Below are positions 26,629-35,644 of a stretch of DNA of 64,000 nt, one piece after another. How positions within the stretch are numbered: the stretch's first letter is position 1; each line of letters opens with the position of its first letter. Source of the stretch: an uncultured Oscillospiraceae bacterium (lineage in GTDB: Bacteria > Bacillota > Clostridia > Oscillospirales > Acutalibacteraceae). The stretch is from contig UQWL01000011.1 in the NCBI GenBank assembly GCA_900544715.1, forward strand, positions 1 through 64,000, in the 5' to 3' direction. The position numbers and the translations under genes were made by a program. The notes under the pieces are model-generated. The model saw only the letters and a list, made by a program, of their open reading frames with translations, ran no database searches and was not told the DNA's origin.

Positions 26629-27945
26629 TCATCCTAAACGAATTTTCTCTAATGTGTGTCTACGATTGTCTATGTCCAAAATAAACACGAGTAAAAGCAC
26701 TACAATTAAGCCAACATTACAAGTTATTGATATACTCTTTATATTATAAAAAATCATTGCTACTCCCAAATATATAATTAAAGCCTTTAACGGTTTATCG
26801 GAAAGACTGCTAAATACCCTTTTGAAGGTTACAAACAATAGGCCATATAAAAATCCTGTGCCTAAAATTCCCGATAGCCATAAATCATTTACAAAACCAA
26901 CATCTGAATGCGCAAACCCATCAGCTCTATACAAAGTATGCCCTGACCCGAAAAGTAGTTGAAGTCCATTCGGAAAATTCCAGAACTCTTTTCCGAACAA
27001 TTTAACTAACGAAGCATCTACACCTCCAATGTTCAATATACCCATAAGCCATTGGAAAGTTGGCTTTGAAAATAAGTAAATAAATAAAAAGACAACCGCC
27101 ATAATGAAAAGTAGAACAACAGCTGACAACAAAAAAATCTTTCTATTCTTATTTTTTAAAAATAGCGGAAAAGCAATAAGAAATCCTAGAACAAAAATCA
27201 CTAATCCTGTCCTTGAATTTAAAAAAGCGGGAAAAAACAAAATTGGTACAAATATTAAAAATTTTGCAGTCCACTGTGATGCACAAAAAAAACAAAGCCC
27301 TAGTAATAAACCTGTACCAAAACCATATCCGTCGTACATATTATTAGCAAAACCAAAAAAACGACGTTCAAGATGCCAAGGGTTTGTTAATAGGGGATCA
27401 TTTGTACCAAACAACATGATCTTTATAAATATTTCTTTTATATTTGGGGAAATTAAACACACCAGAGATAATATCCCTTGTAAAGAGGCCGCTAGTAGTA
27501 AACAAAGCATAAACTCTTTTATTCCATAATTCTTTTTCTGAATCCAAATCATTACGTATAAAATACAAACCAACAATATCGGACAAATTAATAAACAACG
27601 ATATATAACAAATGCTATTTGGTTTATATCAATAGTGTTTGCTGTAAACAAATTTATCAAAATCACGATACAAACATAACTTATATAAAGTAAAAATCCT
27701 TTTGTAAAAAAACTGATTAATGTGTGATTTAATAACGTTTTAATTTGTAAATGGCATTTTTTTACTTCACGCACTATCAAAATCACGGACAAGAATGCCA
27801 AAGGAATAATAAAATTAATATTTGGAAAAATTGGTGGAGAAAATAATATGCAAAAAAGATATAAAATAAAAATACCATGCTCTTTAAAAAATAAAAAATA
27901 TTGAATTGCCGCTTTTTTTAATTTAATTATCTTCACTTTATACAT
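26629..27945 (-). CDS. O-antigen polymerase/ligase-like membrane protein (Wzy)
   Basis: A 438-residue protein with about 11-12 predicted membrane helices and one larger outer loop (about residues 300-370, before GFAHSDVGFVNDLW). This layout is that of Wzy polymerases and O-antigen ligases, whose primary sequence is poorly conserved; the call rests on topology and position in the operon. The ATG at 27945 lies 2 bases after the stop of the upstream glycosyltransferase; an in-frame extension to 28074 would overlap that gene and is unlikely. Confidence 0.78.
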   Translation of the reverse strand: MYKVKIIKLKKAAIQYFLFFKEHGIFILYLFCILFSPPIFPNINFIIPLAFLSVILIVREVKKCHLQIKTLLNHTLISFFTKGFLLYISYVCIVILINLFTANTIDINQIAFVIYRCLLICPILLVCILYVMIWIQKKNYGIKEFMLCLLLAASLQGILSLVCLISPNIKEIFIKIMLFGTNDPLLTNPWHLERRFFGFANNMYDGYGFGTGLLLGLCFFCASQWTAKFLIFVPILFFPAFLNSRTGLVIFVLGFLIAFPLFLKNKNRKIFLLSAVVLLFIMAVVFLFIYLFSKPTFQWLMGILNIGGVDASLVKLFGKEFWNFPNGLQLLFGSGHTLYRADGFAHSDVGFVNDLWLSGILGTGFLYGLLFVTFKRVFSSLSDKPLKALIIYLGVAMIFYNIKSISITCNVGLIVVLLLVFILDIDNRRHTLEKIRLG

Positions 27946-27947
27946 CC

Positions 27948-28982
27948 TTATTTTGAAAATCTTCCACGTAAAAATTTTTTTACAAATATACGCAAATATG
28001 ATACCATAGAAATTAGTTTTGAATTTTCTAATCGCAGTACATCTCGGTATAGTAAAAACTCTATTTTTCCACATCCCTCGTATTTTAATGCCGTTTGCGT
28101 GGCATTATGGTTCAGTATAGTATTTAAGGTTTTTTCTACCCTTTGAGACACATCAATTATTTGAAAACAATCTCTCAAAAAAATGTCAGAATCAGCACAT
28201 CTATTAAGTTCATTCTCTTTCATACTAAGTGAATTCAGTAAAAAGGAATGGATTGCTTGATAGAGATATACCTTATTTTCAAACAAATCAATAACATTTT
28301 TATTGCTCAGTGTAGTAAGTGATTGAATACTATCATTTGAAATATAATGATATAAAACATCTTCGTAAATTTGAATACGATTAACATGAGGAATATAAGA
28401 TAAATTAAATATTAAATCCTCGCCATTATTTATGTTTACAGGGAAACGAAGATAATTTTCTTGAATGATCCTGAAAGAGTAGATTTTATTCCACACTAAA
28501 TGAAAATAATTTCTCAAATACAGATCGTTAAAAAATTCTTTTAACTGTTCTTTATTACTAATGCTTATACTTGGAAATGAAATCTTTTGAGAACGCACCG
28601 ACTTTTCATTAAACACAAATTCTCTTTGGTAACCGCACATAACTAAAGTTGAACCATCAGTTAAGAACGCGTTTATTAAGGTTTCATACATCTGCGGTTC
28701 CAAATAATCATCGGCATCAACAAAGGCCACATAGTCTCCTGTTACTATTTCTAATGCCGCATTTCTTGCAGCACTAGGCCCAGAGTTTTTTTGATGTATA
28801 ACAATAATCCGTTTGTCCTTTTGCGCAAAAGATTGGCATATTGATAATGACTGATCGGTCGATCCATCATCTACTAAAATTAAATTTAAATCAGAGAAGG
28901 TTTGCTGCAATACACTTTCAATTGCCCTTGTAAGTGTATTCTCTGCGTTATAAATAGGCATAATAACACTTAGTTTTGCCAT
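27948..28982 (-). CDS. Family 2 glycosyltransferase
   Basis: A 344-residue GT2 enzyme with LSVIMPIYNAENTLTRAIES, the nucleotide-binding LVDDGSTDQS, NSGPSAARNAAL and the metal-binding FVDADDYLE. The C-terminal 120 residues are helical and basic, ending KFLRGRFSK. Its ATG overlaps the upstream gene's stop (TAATG), so translation is coupled. It is one of three GT2 enzymes in the operon, which would account for at least three linkages of the repeat unit. Confidence 0.92.
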   Translation of the reverse strand: MAKLSVIMPIYNAENTLTRAIESVLQQTFSDLNLILVDDGSTDQSLSICQSFAQKDKRIIVIHQKNSGPSAARNAALEIVTGDYVAFVDADDYLEPQMYETLINAFLTDGSTLVMCGYQREFVFNEKSVRSQKISFPSISISNKEQLKEFFNDLYLRNYFHLVWNKIYSFRIIQENYLRFPVNINNGEDLIFNLSYIPHVNRIQIYEDVLYHYISNDSIQSLTTLSNKNVIDLFENKVYLYQAIHSFLLNSLSMKENELNRCADSDIFLRDCFQIIDVSQRVEKTLNTILNHNATQTALKYEGCGKIEFLLYRDVLRLENSKLISMVSYLRIFVKKFLRGRFSK

Positions 28983-29848
28983 TATTTATACTCCCTCTGA
29001 ATATTTTCTCTCATAACTTTTCCATCATAGGAATTTCTTAAATAACGTCTGTATATTTTTTCACGTATTTTATTAGGGACCAAAGATACAGTCATATGGC
29101 CCAAAAGTGTATAAAAATAATCTTCCTTTGAACAAAATCCCGATTTTAACATATAATTTCTAAAAATCATTATTTTTTTTACATAAGATATTCCTCCTCG
29201 TCGATGATACATAGCACTATTGGCCCTCATCAATAATAATGGACTTTGTATGTTGTATCCAATTGCCCCATTCTCAAGCATTCTAATCCATAAATGATAA
29301 TCTTCAAAAAGAGGAAAATCTATATATCCACCCGCCTCTAAAACAGACCTTTTTCTATACATCACACAAGGATGATTAAAAGGACAACGTCTTTTCGCAT
29401 AAGCATGAATATCAAGATTTGTCTCGGGTAAATATTTAGCAACTGTTATATGATTCGGATCGTGTTGAAACTCTAAAATTGTCCCGCTTACAATATCTAA
29501 CGCATCATTTTTACTAAATTCTAATAATTCAAGCTCACATCTATCGGGAAGCGCAATATCATCAGAATCCATTCTTGCCACCAAATTATTTTTACAATAC
29601 GCCAGTCCAATATTTAATGCATTTCCTAGTCCTTTATTCTGATCCAAACGAATAATCTGAAACAATAAAGGATGTTCTATTAAAAAATTTTCAATAACGT
29701 TATCCAATTCATCCGTTAATGGGCCATCACAAACCAAGACAAAATCATTGGTCAGGATCGTTTGATCTAGCATGCTTTGAATGCTTTCCTGAAAATGTGA
29801 TGGATTCTCTCCCTGATACACAGACATTAAAACACTGTAATCTTCCAT
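28982..29848 (-). CDS. Family 2 glycosyltransferase, first gene of polysaccharide operon
   Basis: A 288-residue GT2 enzyme. SVLMSVYQGENP opens the fold, LVCDGPLTDEL replaces the more usual DDGS loop, RMDSDDIALPDR is the metal site, and a WIRMLENG stretch lies in the acceptor half. This pattern resembles WaaE/beta-1,3-glucosyltransferase-like members. The ATG at 29848 follows GAGGGA; ATG 29869 is in frame but lacks a site. It is the first gene after the sigma-A promoter. Confidence 0.9.
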   Translation of the reverse strand: MEDYSVLMSVYQGENPSHFQESIQSMLDQTILTNDFVLVCDGPLTDELDNVIENFLIEHPLLFQIIRLDQNKGLGNALNIGLAYCKNNLVARMDSDDIALPDRCELELLEFSKNDALDIVSGTILEFQHDPNHITVAKYLPETNLDIHAYAKRRCPFNHPCVMYRKRSVLEAGGYIDFPLFEDYHLWIRMLENGAIGYNIQSPLLLMRANSAMYHRRGGISYVKKIMIFRNYMLKSGFCSKEDYFYTLLGHMTVSLVPNKIREKIYRRYLRNSYDGKVMRENIQREYK

Positions 29849-29904
29849 CTTTTCTAATCCCTCATCCATATTGCCGCCTACATAATTCCCATTCTATTCA
29901 CTTG

Positions 29905-29933
29905 ATTATACTCTAATCCTATTGCTTTTTCAA
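29905..29933 (-). promoter_or_regulatory. Sigma-A promoter of the polysaccharide operon
   Basis: On the minus strand TTGAAA (29928-29933) and TATAAT (29905-29910) are separated by exactly 17 bases, 57 bases before the first gene. It is the only convincing promoter for the six genes. Confidence 0.82.
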
Positions 29934-30065
29934 CCGAAAATAACAGAAAGCCAAATTTATCTTTATTATTTCGTAAAATTCCTCCATGCTGTGAACGCTT
30001 CATCCATATATGGTATAAACTTAAATACTTTCACCCTTTCTCCCCTCCCCCATATACTAAATATC

Positions 30066-30123
30066 GAGAGCAGACCATTTTCAAGCGGCTCGATTCCGTC
30101 CGCTCCGGTCTGCTCTCTTTTTC
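30066..30123 (+). terminator. Terminator-like hairpin in the feoAB leader
   Basis: GAGAGCAGACC pairs with GGTCTGCTCTC (11 bp) around an inner AGCGG/CCGCT stem, followed by TTTTT. It lies 31 bases before feoA and downstream of the divergent operon's promoter, where no plus-strand gene needs a terminator. It could attenuate feoAB. The rest of 29934-30065 shows only a weak TATAAA box near 30014. Confidence 0.55.
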
Positions 30124-30153
30124 CATCACAAATAAGCAAAGGAGATTATTCTC

Positions 30154-30390
30154 ATGCGTAACATAGATTCCCTTGATAAGCTCCCCGTCGGGCAGACGGC
30201 CCGCGTGGATGAGCTTCGCCTCAACGGCAGCATCCGAAGGCGGATGCAGGATATCGGCCTGATCGAAGGCACTCCGGTGGAATGCCTGCAAAAAAGCCCC
30301 TCCGGCGACCCGGTGGCCTATTTGATCCGCGGCGCCGTTATCGCCCTGCGCCGGGAGGATTCCGGCCGCGTTATGGTACATTTGAGCTGA
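30154..30390 (+). CDS. feoA: Ferrous iron transport accessory protein FeoA
   Basis: A 78-residue SH3-like protein needed for FeoB-mediated iron uptake. LPVGQTARV, RRRMQDIGLIEGTPVECL and RGAVIALRREDSGRVMV are the family landmarks. AAAGGAG precedes the ATG. It lies 60 bases before feoB in the standard order. No FeoC gene follows. Confidence 0.95.
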   Translation: MRNIDSLDKLPVGQTARVDELRLNGSIRRRMQDIGLIEGTPVECLQKSPSGDPVAYLIRGAVIALRREDSGRVMVHLS

Positions 30391-30450
30391 CGTTTCCCTG
30401 CGCGCCGCCCTAGGCGGCCCAACGAAGCATATCATTAAGGAGCGGTTTTT

Positions 30451-32610
30451 ATGGGATTGACTCGAAATTCGCACAAGGGCGAGCCGGTGGACGGCCCGCT
30501 GACGATTGAAAAAGAGGCGGAAAGCGACCGCGTGATTGCGCTGGCCGGCAACCCAAACGTCGGCAAGAGCACCGTGTTCAACGCCCTGACCGGCATGAAC
30601 CAGCACACGGGGAACTGGCCGGGAAAAACGGTTGCCAGCGCGCAGGGCCGGCATGTCTACAAAGATACCGGGTATATCCTTGTAGACCTGCCCGGTACAT
30701 ATTCCCTGATGGCACACTCCGCTGAGGAAGAGGTAGCCCGCAATTTCATCTGTTTCGGCGGCGCGGACGCGGTGATCGTTGTATGCGATGCCACCTGCCT
30801 GGAGCGAAATTTGAACTTGGTTTTGCAAACACTCGAAATTACCCCCCATGTTGCCGTTTGTGTCAACCTGATGGATGAAGCGCGGCGCAAGGGCATTCAA
30901 ATCGACCTGGCCGGGCTGGAGAAAAAGCTCGGCGTGCCCGTGCTCGGGGCAAGCGCCCGCAGTGGAAAAGGGCTGGAGGAACTGAGCGAGCAAATGAGCC
31001 GGGCGGCGGCCGGGCAAAACGATGGTCAACCGCTTCAGGTCACCTATATCACGCCGGTCGAAGAAGCGCTCTCCATACTCATCCCGCTCATTGAGCAAAA
31101 AATTGCGGGAGCCGGAAAGCCAATCAGCAGCCGCTGGATCGCCCTGCGGCTGCTGGATGCGGATGAAAGCCTCCGGCAGCCCTTATCGGAATATCTCGGA
31201 TTTGACCTGACGCAGGATGCGGAGATTCAAGAAAAGCTCGCAAGCCTTGCCAGCCTGTTTGAGCGGTACGGCCTGTCACAGGCCCGCATCCAGGATAAAA
31301 TCGTTTCCGGGCTCGTCCGCGCGGCGGAACGCACCTGCCGCGGCGTAATCACCTATCAGCGGAAAAATTACGACGCCCGCGACCGGCGTCTTGATAAACT
31401 CCTGACAAACCGCTGGACGGGGCTTCCCGTGATGCTCCTGCTGCTGGGGCTGATCTTTTGGCTGACGATCACCGGGGCCAATTACCCCTCCCAATGGCTT
31501 TCAGCCGGGCTGTTCTGGATCGGCGACCGGATGACCGACTTTTTCTTGTGGCTGGGGACGCCGCCCTGGGTGGAGGGCCTCTTGGTACAGGGGATTTACC
31601 GAGTGCTTGCGTGGGTGATTTCAGTGATGCTGCCGCCAATGGCGATTTTCTTCCCGTTATTTACTCTTTTAGAAGATTTTGGATATCTTCCGCGTGTTGC
31701 CTTTAATCTGGACCACCACTTTAAAAAAGCACACGCCTGCGGAAAGCAAGCGCTGACGATTTGTATGGGCTTCGGCTGCAATGCTGCCGGAGTGATCGGC
31801 TGTCGGATCATTGATTCCCCACGGGAACGCCTGATTGCGATTTTAACCAATAATTTTGCCCCCTGCAACGGCAGGCTGCCGACCATCATCGCCCTGATTA
31901 CCATGTTTTTTGTTGGCAGCGTGATCGCCCCGCTGCAATCGGCCGTATCCGCGCTGATGCTCGTCGGCGTAATTGTCTTAGGCGTTGCCGTCACCTTCCT
32001 GATTTCACGGCTACTCTCCGGCACAATTCTGAAGGGCATCCCCTCCTCCTTTACCCTGGAGCTTCCGCCCTACCGCCGCCCACAGATTGGCAAGGTGATT
32101 ATCCGCTCGATTTTTGACCGCACACTTTTTGTGCTGGGGCGCGCCGTCGCCGTCGCGGCCCCGGCAGGGCTTATCATCTGGCTCGCCGCAAACGTCCAGA
32201 TCGGGGGCGTGAGCCTCTTGATGCACTGCGCCCATTTTCTTGACCCACTCGCCCACTTGATGGGGCTGGACGGGGTCATCCTCTTCGCCTTTATCCTTGG
32301 GTTTCCCGCAAATGAAATTGTGATCCCCATCATTCTGATGGCCTATATGGCGACGGGGCATATCATTGATTTTGAAAGCTATGCCGCCCTCCATGAGCTG
32401 CTTGTGGCCAACGGATGGACGTGGCTGACCGCCGTATGCACGATGCTCTTTTCCCTGCTGCACTGGCCTTGCTCCACCACCTGCCTCACCATTCATAAGG
32501 AGACCGGCAGCTGGAAATGGACGGCTGCAGCCTTCCTGATCCCCACACTGACAGGGATGGCGGCCTGCATGCTGGTAACGTTTGTTGCACGCATCACGGG
32601 GCTTGCGTAA
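30451..32610 (+). CDS. feoB: Ferrous iron transporter FeoB
   Basis: A 719-residue GTPase-gated ferrous iron permease. The N-terminal G domain has GNPNVGKST (G1, near residue 31), DLPGTYSL (G3) and NLMDEA (G4), followed by the helical guanine-dissociation-inhibitor region. The membrane domain starts near residue 318 and holds the two Gate motifs, with conserved cysteines in CMGFGCNAAGV and in NFAPCNGRLPT. The length is normal. AAGGAG precedes the ATG. It supports iron uptake under reducing, anaerobic conditions. Confidence 0.96.
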   Translation: MGLTRNSHKGEPVDGPLTIEKEAESDRVIALAGNPNVGKSTVFNALTGMNQHTGNWPGKTVASAQGRHVYKDTGYILVDLPGTYSLMAHSAEEEVARNFICFGGADAVIVVCDATCLERNLNLVLQTLEITPHVAVCVNLMDEARRKGIQIDLAGLEKKLGVPVLGASARSGKGLEELSEQMSRAAAGQNDGQPLQVTYITPVEEALSILIPLIEQKIAGAGKPISSRWIALRLLDADESLRQPLSEYLGFDLTQDAEIQEKLASLASLFERYGLSQARIQDKIVSGLVRAAERTCRGVITYQRKNYDARDRRLDKLLTNRWTGLPVMLLLLGLIFWLTITGANYPSQWLSAGLFWIGDRMTDFFLWLGTPPWVEGLLVQGIYRVLAWVISVMLPPMAIFFPLFTLLEDFGYLPRVAFNLDHHFKKAHACGKQALTICMGFGCNAAGVIGCRIIDSPRERLIAILTNNFAPCNGRLPTIIALITMFFVGSVIAPLQSAVSALMLVGVIVLGVAVTFLISRLLSGTILKGIPSSFTLELPPYRRPQIGKVIIRSIFDRTLFVLGRAVAVAAPAGLIIWLAANVQIGGVSLLMHCAHFLDPLAHLMGLDGVILFAFILGFPANEIVIPIILMAYMATGHIIDFESYAALHELLVANGWTWLTAVCTMLFSLLHWPCSTTCLTIHKETGSWKWTAAAFLIPTLTGMAACMLVTFVARITGLA

Positions 32611-32649
32611 GATAAGTTCCCGCATAGAGAGAAGAGAACGCAACAAAGA

Positions 32650-32694
32650 AATGCGAAGGAAGGCTCATAGGAGTTTCCTTCGCATTGCTTCTTT
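32650..32694 (+). terminator. Terminator after feoB
   Basis: AATGCGAAGGAA pairs with TTCCTTCGCATT (12 bp) around a 13-base loop, then GCTTCTTTA. The following 300 bases to 33009 are AT-rich and hold a promoter but no gene. Confidence 0.72.
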
Positions 32695-32907
32695 ATAAAA
32701 CATAGAAAAAAATTCGTTCAGACAACCCGCAAAAAGTATAAAGCTGGGATAACGAAAACACAACGCAATTCATTTGAATATGAACCAAAACAAACAACAT
32801 CTAAAATACTGAAAATTTTTATTCTCACCAATTTATGAATCAATGTTATCATTTTCCCCATCAAGGATTATGAGATTCTTCATTTATACAAAAACAATAA
32901 TATATTG

Positions 32908-32936
32908 TTGACAGTTTCTATAAAATATAGTAGTGT
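32908..32936 (+). promoter_or_regulatory. Promoter of the RHS toxin remnant
   Basis: TTGACA (32908-32913) is a perfect -35 box; TAGTGT lies 17 bases on and is a weak -10 box. Confidence 0.45.
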
Positions 32937-33009
32937 AAAAATTGGGAATTACCAGTTTGAACATATTAATTATTTTAATCTTAATACTTAACTAGAAGGA
33001 GAGATTTAT

Positions 33010-34309
33010 ATGAGTAAAATGGTGAAACGAATCATCTGTATCGCATTAGTAGTTTGTTTCGTACAGGTTTTTTCTAATGAATCAATTGCGGCATTTATAA
33101 AAGGAACATGTATCCCGTCTATAGGAATTTATACGCTTTCACCAACAAATGAAATCGATATGGGACGGGCCGGAATTATCAAAGTAAATCAATTTAATCA
33201 GGAATTAATGGCGATCCGAAATGATATCGAGTTACCCGGAGATAATATGCCCGTGTCAATTTGCTTTTTTTATTCCTCTTTTCCTAATAATGACGGAAAT
33301 GAAAAATGGAAAAACAATTATGCCATAAAAATTTCATGGACAAGAGAGAAAAACATTGAATTTCTTAAAGAGGATGGAACAAAATCCATATTTGAAAAAT
33401 CAGATACGATTCAGGATGGAAAGCAGAAATGGATCACCTCAGATGAACTTTCCAGTTTGGAAACCCTGTGGTTACCAGTAAATGCGAAGGATTTTTCACA
33501 AGCCGTGATGGAAACAATTCTAAAAAAAGTATATTATAAGGGAGAATCCAGAAATTCAAAAATGGAATTGTATTTATTATAGAAATTATTGCTACGATAA
33601 AGAAAGTAAGATGTATTATTTAAATTCCAGATACTATGTACCGGAATGGGGACGCTTTTTGAACGCTGACACATATATTGATACAGGAACAGGTTTGATC
33701 GGAACCAATATGTTCGCCTATTGCGACAATGATCCAGTTAATAAAATCGATCCGATGGGTAATTGGAGTCAGGAGGTTCATCAGGAATTGACGAAATTGC
33801 TTTCCGCCGATTTCAAAAATTATAATATTAATAATATTGCATACTGGAATGCTGATACAGATGATACCTATTCGGCGTGGAAGTTTTCTTATTTCCCCTC
33901 CTATCAGGGAAAACACTTCGACAGACATATTCGTTTGAGTGAAACAAATGGAGAGGATTCGCGTGTCTATTATGGGACCAATTATTTCGATCAGGCTATC
34001 GCTGCATATCGGGCAAATAAAATAAACGAAATGAACAAATGGTTAGGGTATGGCCTGCATTGTTATCAGGATCTATCGGCACATGGCAATATTGATGCCA
34101 ATACATGGGCTTTGGCAAGCCATGTGGGGATTAATGCTGATGAAACAAATTATATATGGGCAGATGATAAAGATCGCGGCCTAAGTTACAAAATTGGATG
34201 CGTGACCAAAATCCCGAATACAAGCGGAAGCTATAGAGGGCCTAGGTATGAAGAAGCATGCGTATCAACGGTTTTATACATGGCGCTCTTCAACTATGCC
34301 ATTTCTTAA
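33010..34309 (+). pseudogene. RHS-family polymorphic toxin with internal deletion; phospholipase-C-like tip
   Basis: Two pieces of one RHS protein lie in different frames. 33010-33582 (190 residues, good AGAAGGAG) encodes a signal peptide and the start of an RHS shell: VNQFNQELMAIRNDIELPGD, MPVSICFFYSS and EDGTKSIFEKSD match the usual opening of wall-associated RHS proteins. The second piece, readable from about 33535 to 34309, encodes the RHS core-associated end YYLNSRYYVPEWGRFLNAD and MFAYCDNDPVNKIDPMGN, then a 170-residue variable tip. The tip has EVHQEL, GKHFDRH and GLHCYQDLSAHGN, like the zinc phospholipase C/S1-P1 nuclease superfamily. The thousand or more residues of repeats expected between the pieces are missing. 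It is AT-rich, unlike the feoB side, and so probably acquired. Translation of the tip alone from ATG 33611 is possible. Confidence 0.78.
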
Positions 34310-34327
34310 AGGGAGGGAGTTTGTTCA

Positions 34328-35050
34328 ATGGAGTTCTTGATAACAGTCCTGATGCCCTATAAAAATCTTATTCTATTGCTGGTTCTGGTTACCGCTCTCA
34401 TTATCTGTCTGATTTGTGTCGTTCGCTGGAAAAGAAAGCCGTTAAAAACGATTTTGATCGCCTCTGCCATCATTGCTGTTTTGACGGCGGGCGGGCTGAT
34501 CGCCGGATTTTATGATGCGAGAGTTCGTCCGCAATACAGGGAAAGCGAGATTTCTGAAACAGACGCATCTGCCCTGTGTGAATCGATCATGAAAAATCAT
34601 TTTGATTATGAAGATTTCCTGCCCAACCGTAAAAATGACTTTGTCAAACCAGTAGAATCGGGAGAACGCTATCCTTCATCCGGAGAAGGACTAAAAAAAG
34701 TTTCTATGAAATCTGTCACCTATAAAACCGCTTCTTCCATGGGATTTTTTAAATTCGAATACCAAACAGAGCAGGACGCCGCGAATGAATACCAGAGGGA
34801 AAAGCAGCAATGGGGGGATGCACCGATTCGTGTTGTGGAAACGGCACAATATCGGATCCTCATAGCCCCCCGCTCACACGAAACGAGATTTTTAGATTTT
34901 GAAACCGGAGACAGGTGTAGCTATAGTGAAGGGCTCATACTGCAATATCAGAATTTTGTGGTCCGGATCGGAGAAGATACTTGGTGCAAAAAAATGATGC
35001 TACCAGATTTCATTCAAAAAAATAGGTTGTTTGACAAGGACTATGTATGA
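34328..35050 (+). CDS. Membrane protein beside the RHS toxin tip; possible immunity protein
   Basis: A 240-residue protein with two N-terminal membrane helices (about residues 10-32 and 41-62) and a soluble C-terminal domain of about 170 residues that I do not recognise. It begins 18 bases after the RHS tip, with GGGAGGGAG upstream of the ATG. In RHS loci the gene directly after the toxin tip usually encodes its immunity protein, and an outer-facing domain would suit an enzyme acting on membranes. The role is inferred from position only. Confidence 0.65.
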   Translation: MEFLITVLMPYKNLILLLVLVTALIICLICVVRWKRKPLKTILIASAIIAVLTAGGLIAGFYDARVRPQYRESEISETDASALCESIMKNHFDYEDFLPNRKNDFVKPVESGERYPSSGEGLKKVSMKSVTYKTASSMGFFKFEYQTEQDAANEYQREKQQWGDAPIRVVETAQYRILIAPRSHETRFLDFETGDRCSYSEGLILQYQNFVVRIGEDTWCKKMMLPDFIQKNRLFDKDYV

Positions 35051-35116
35051 AAGAGACAGCTTAAAGCTGAAACGCATCCTGAAACCCATCCCACAGCAGA
35101 GATGATCAAACGGAAA

Positions 35117-35160
35117 CGAGGCTGGAGCAAACTTTTTGTTTTGCTCCAGCCTCGTTTTTA
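35117..35160 (+). terminator. Terminator of the RHS locus
   Basis: CGAGGCTGGAGCAAA (35117-35131) pairs with TTTGCTCCAGCCTCG (35140-35154), followed by TTTTT. Confidence 0.9.
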
Positions 35161-35171
35161 TTTGATTTCAC

Positions 35172-35618
35172 TTATTTCTCATCGTGCACCATCTGCTCAT
35201 AGGGCAGGATTTCAAACCCATAGCGCTCATACAGCTTTTTGACGCGCTGGTTACGCGGGCAAACTTCCAAGCGGAATCGCCTTGCGCTCCCCTCATATTC
35301 CCGCAGCAGCCACTCCATAAACTGCGAGCCAAGCCCGTGGCCACGCGCCCGCTCGGAGAGATAGAGCTCCTCCAGCTGCACCGTTTGGCCGCCCGCCTCA
35401 CAGCTCCAGTAAAGCACCATCAGCGCATAACCCACAACCTGCCCCTCATGCTCCAGAATGCAGCCGCGCAGGCCCGGCTCTCCCCGCATCAGGCAGTCAA
35501 AGGTATCCAGCAGTTTTTGATCGGAGATGGGAAAGAGCGTCCCCTCCCCGGCATAAAAATCCCTGCCCATGGCAAGATAACAAGCCTTATCTTCCGGCAT
35601 AAAAGCACGAATCACCAC
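35172..35618 (-). CDS. GNAT-family N-acetyltransferase
   Basis: A 148-residue acetyltransferase of the Gcn5-related fold. The acetyl-CoA site is in LSERARGHGLGSQFMEWLL, and the C-terminal part carries the conserved NQRVKKLYERYGF. It starts with GTG at 35618, 8 bases after AAAGGGG; an in-frame reading to 35720 would run into the upstream gene. It begins 26 bases after the pseudokinase and is probably cotranscribed with it. The acetylated substrate is unknown. Confidence 0.85.
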   Translation of the reverse strand: MVIRAFMPEDKACYLAMGRDFYAGEGTLFPISDQKLLDTFDCLMRGEPGLRGCILEHEGQVVGYALMVLYWSCEAGGQTVQLEELYLSERARGHGLGSQFMEWLLREYEGSARRFRLEVCPRNQRVKKLYERYGFEILPYEQMVHDEK

Positions 35619-35644
35619 AAAAACCGCCCCTTTCCCTAATATTG

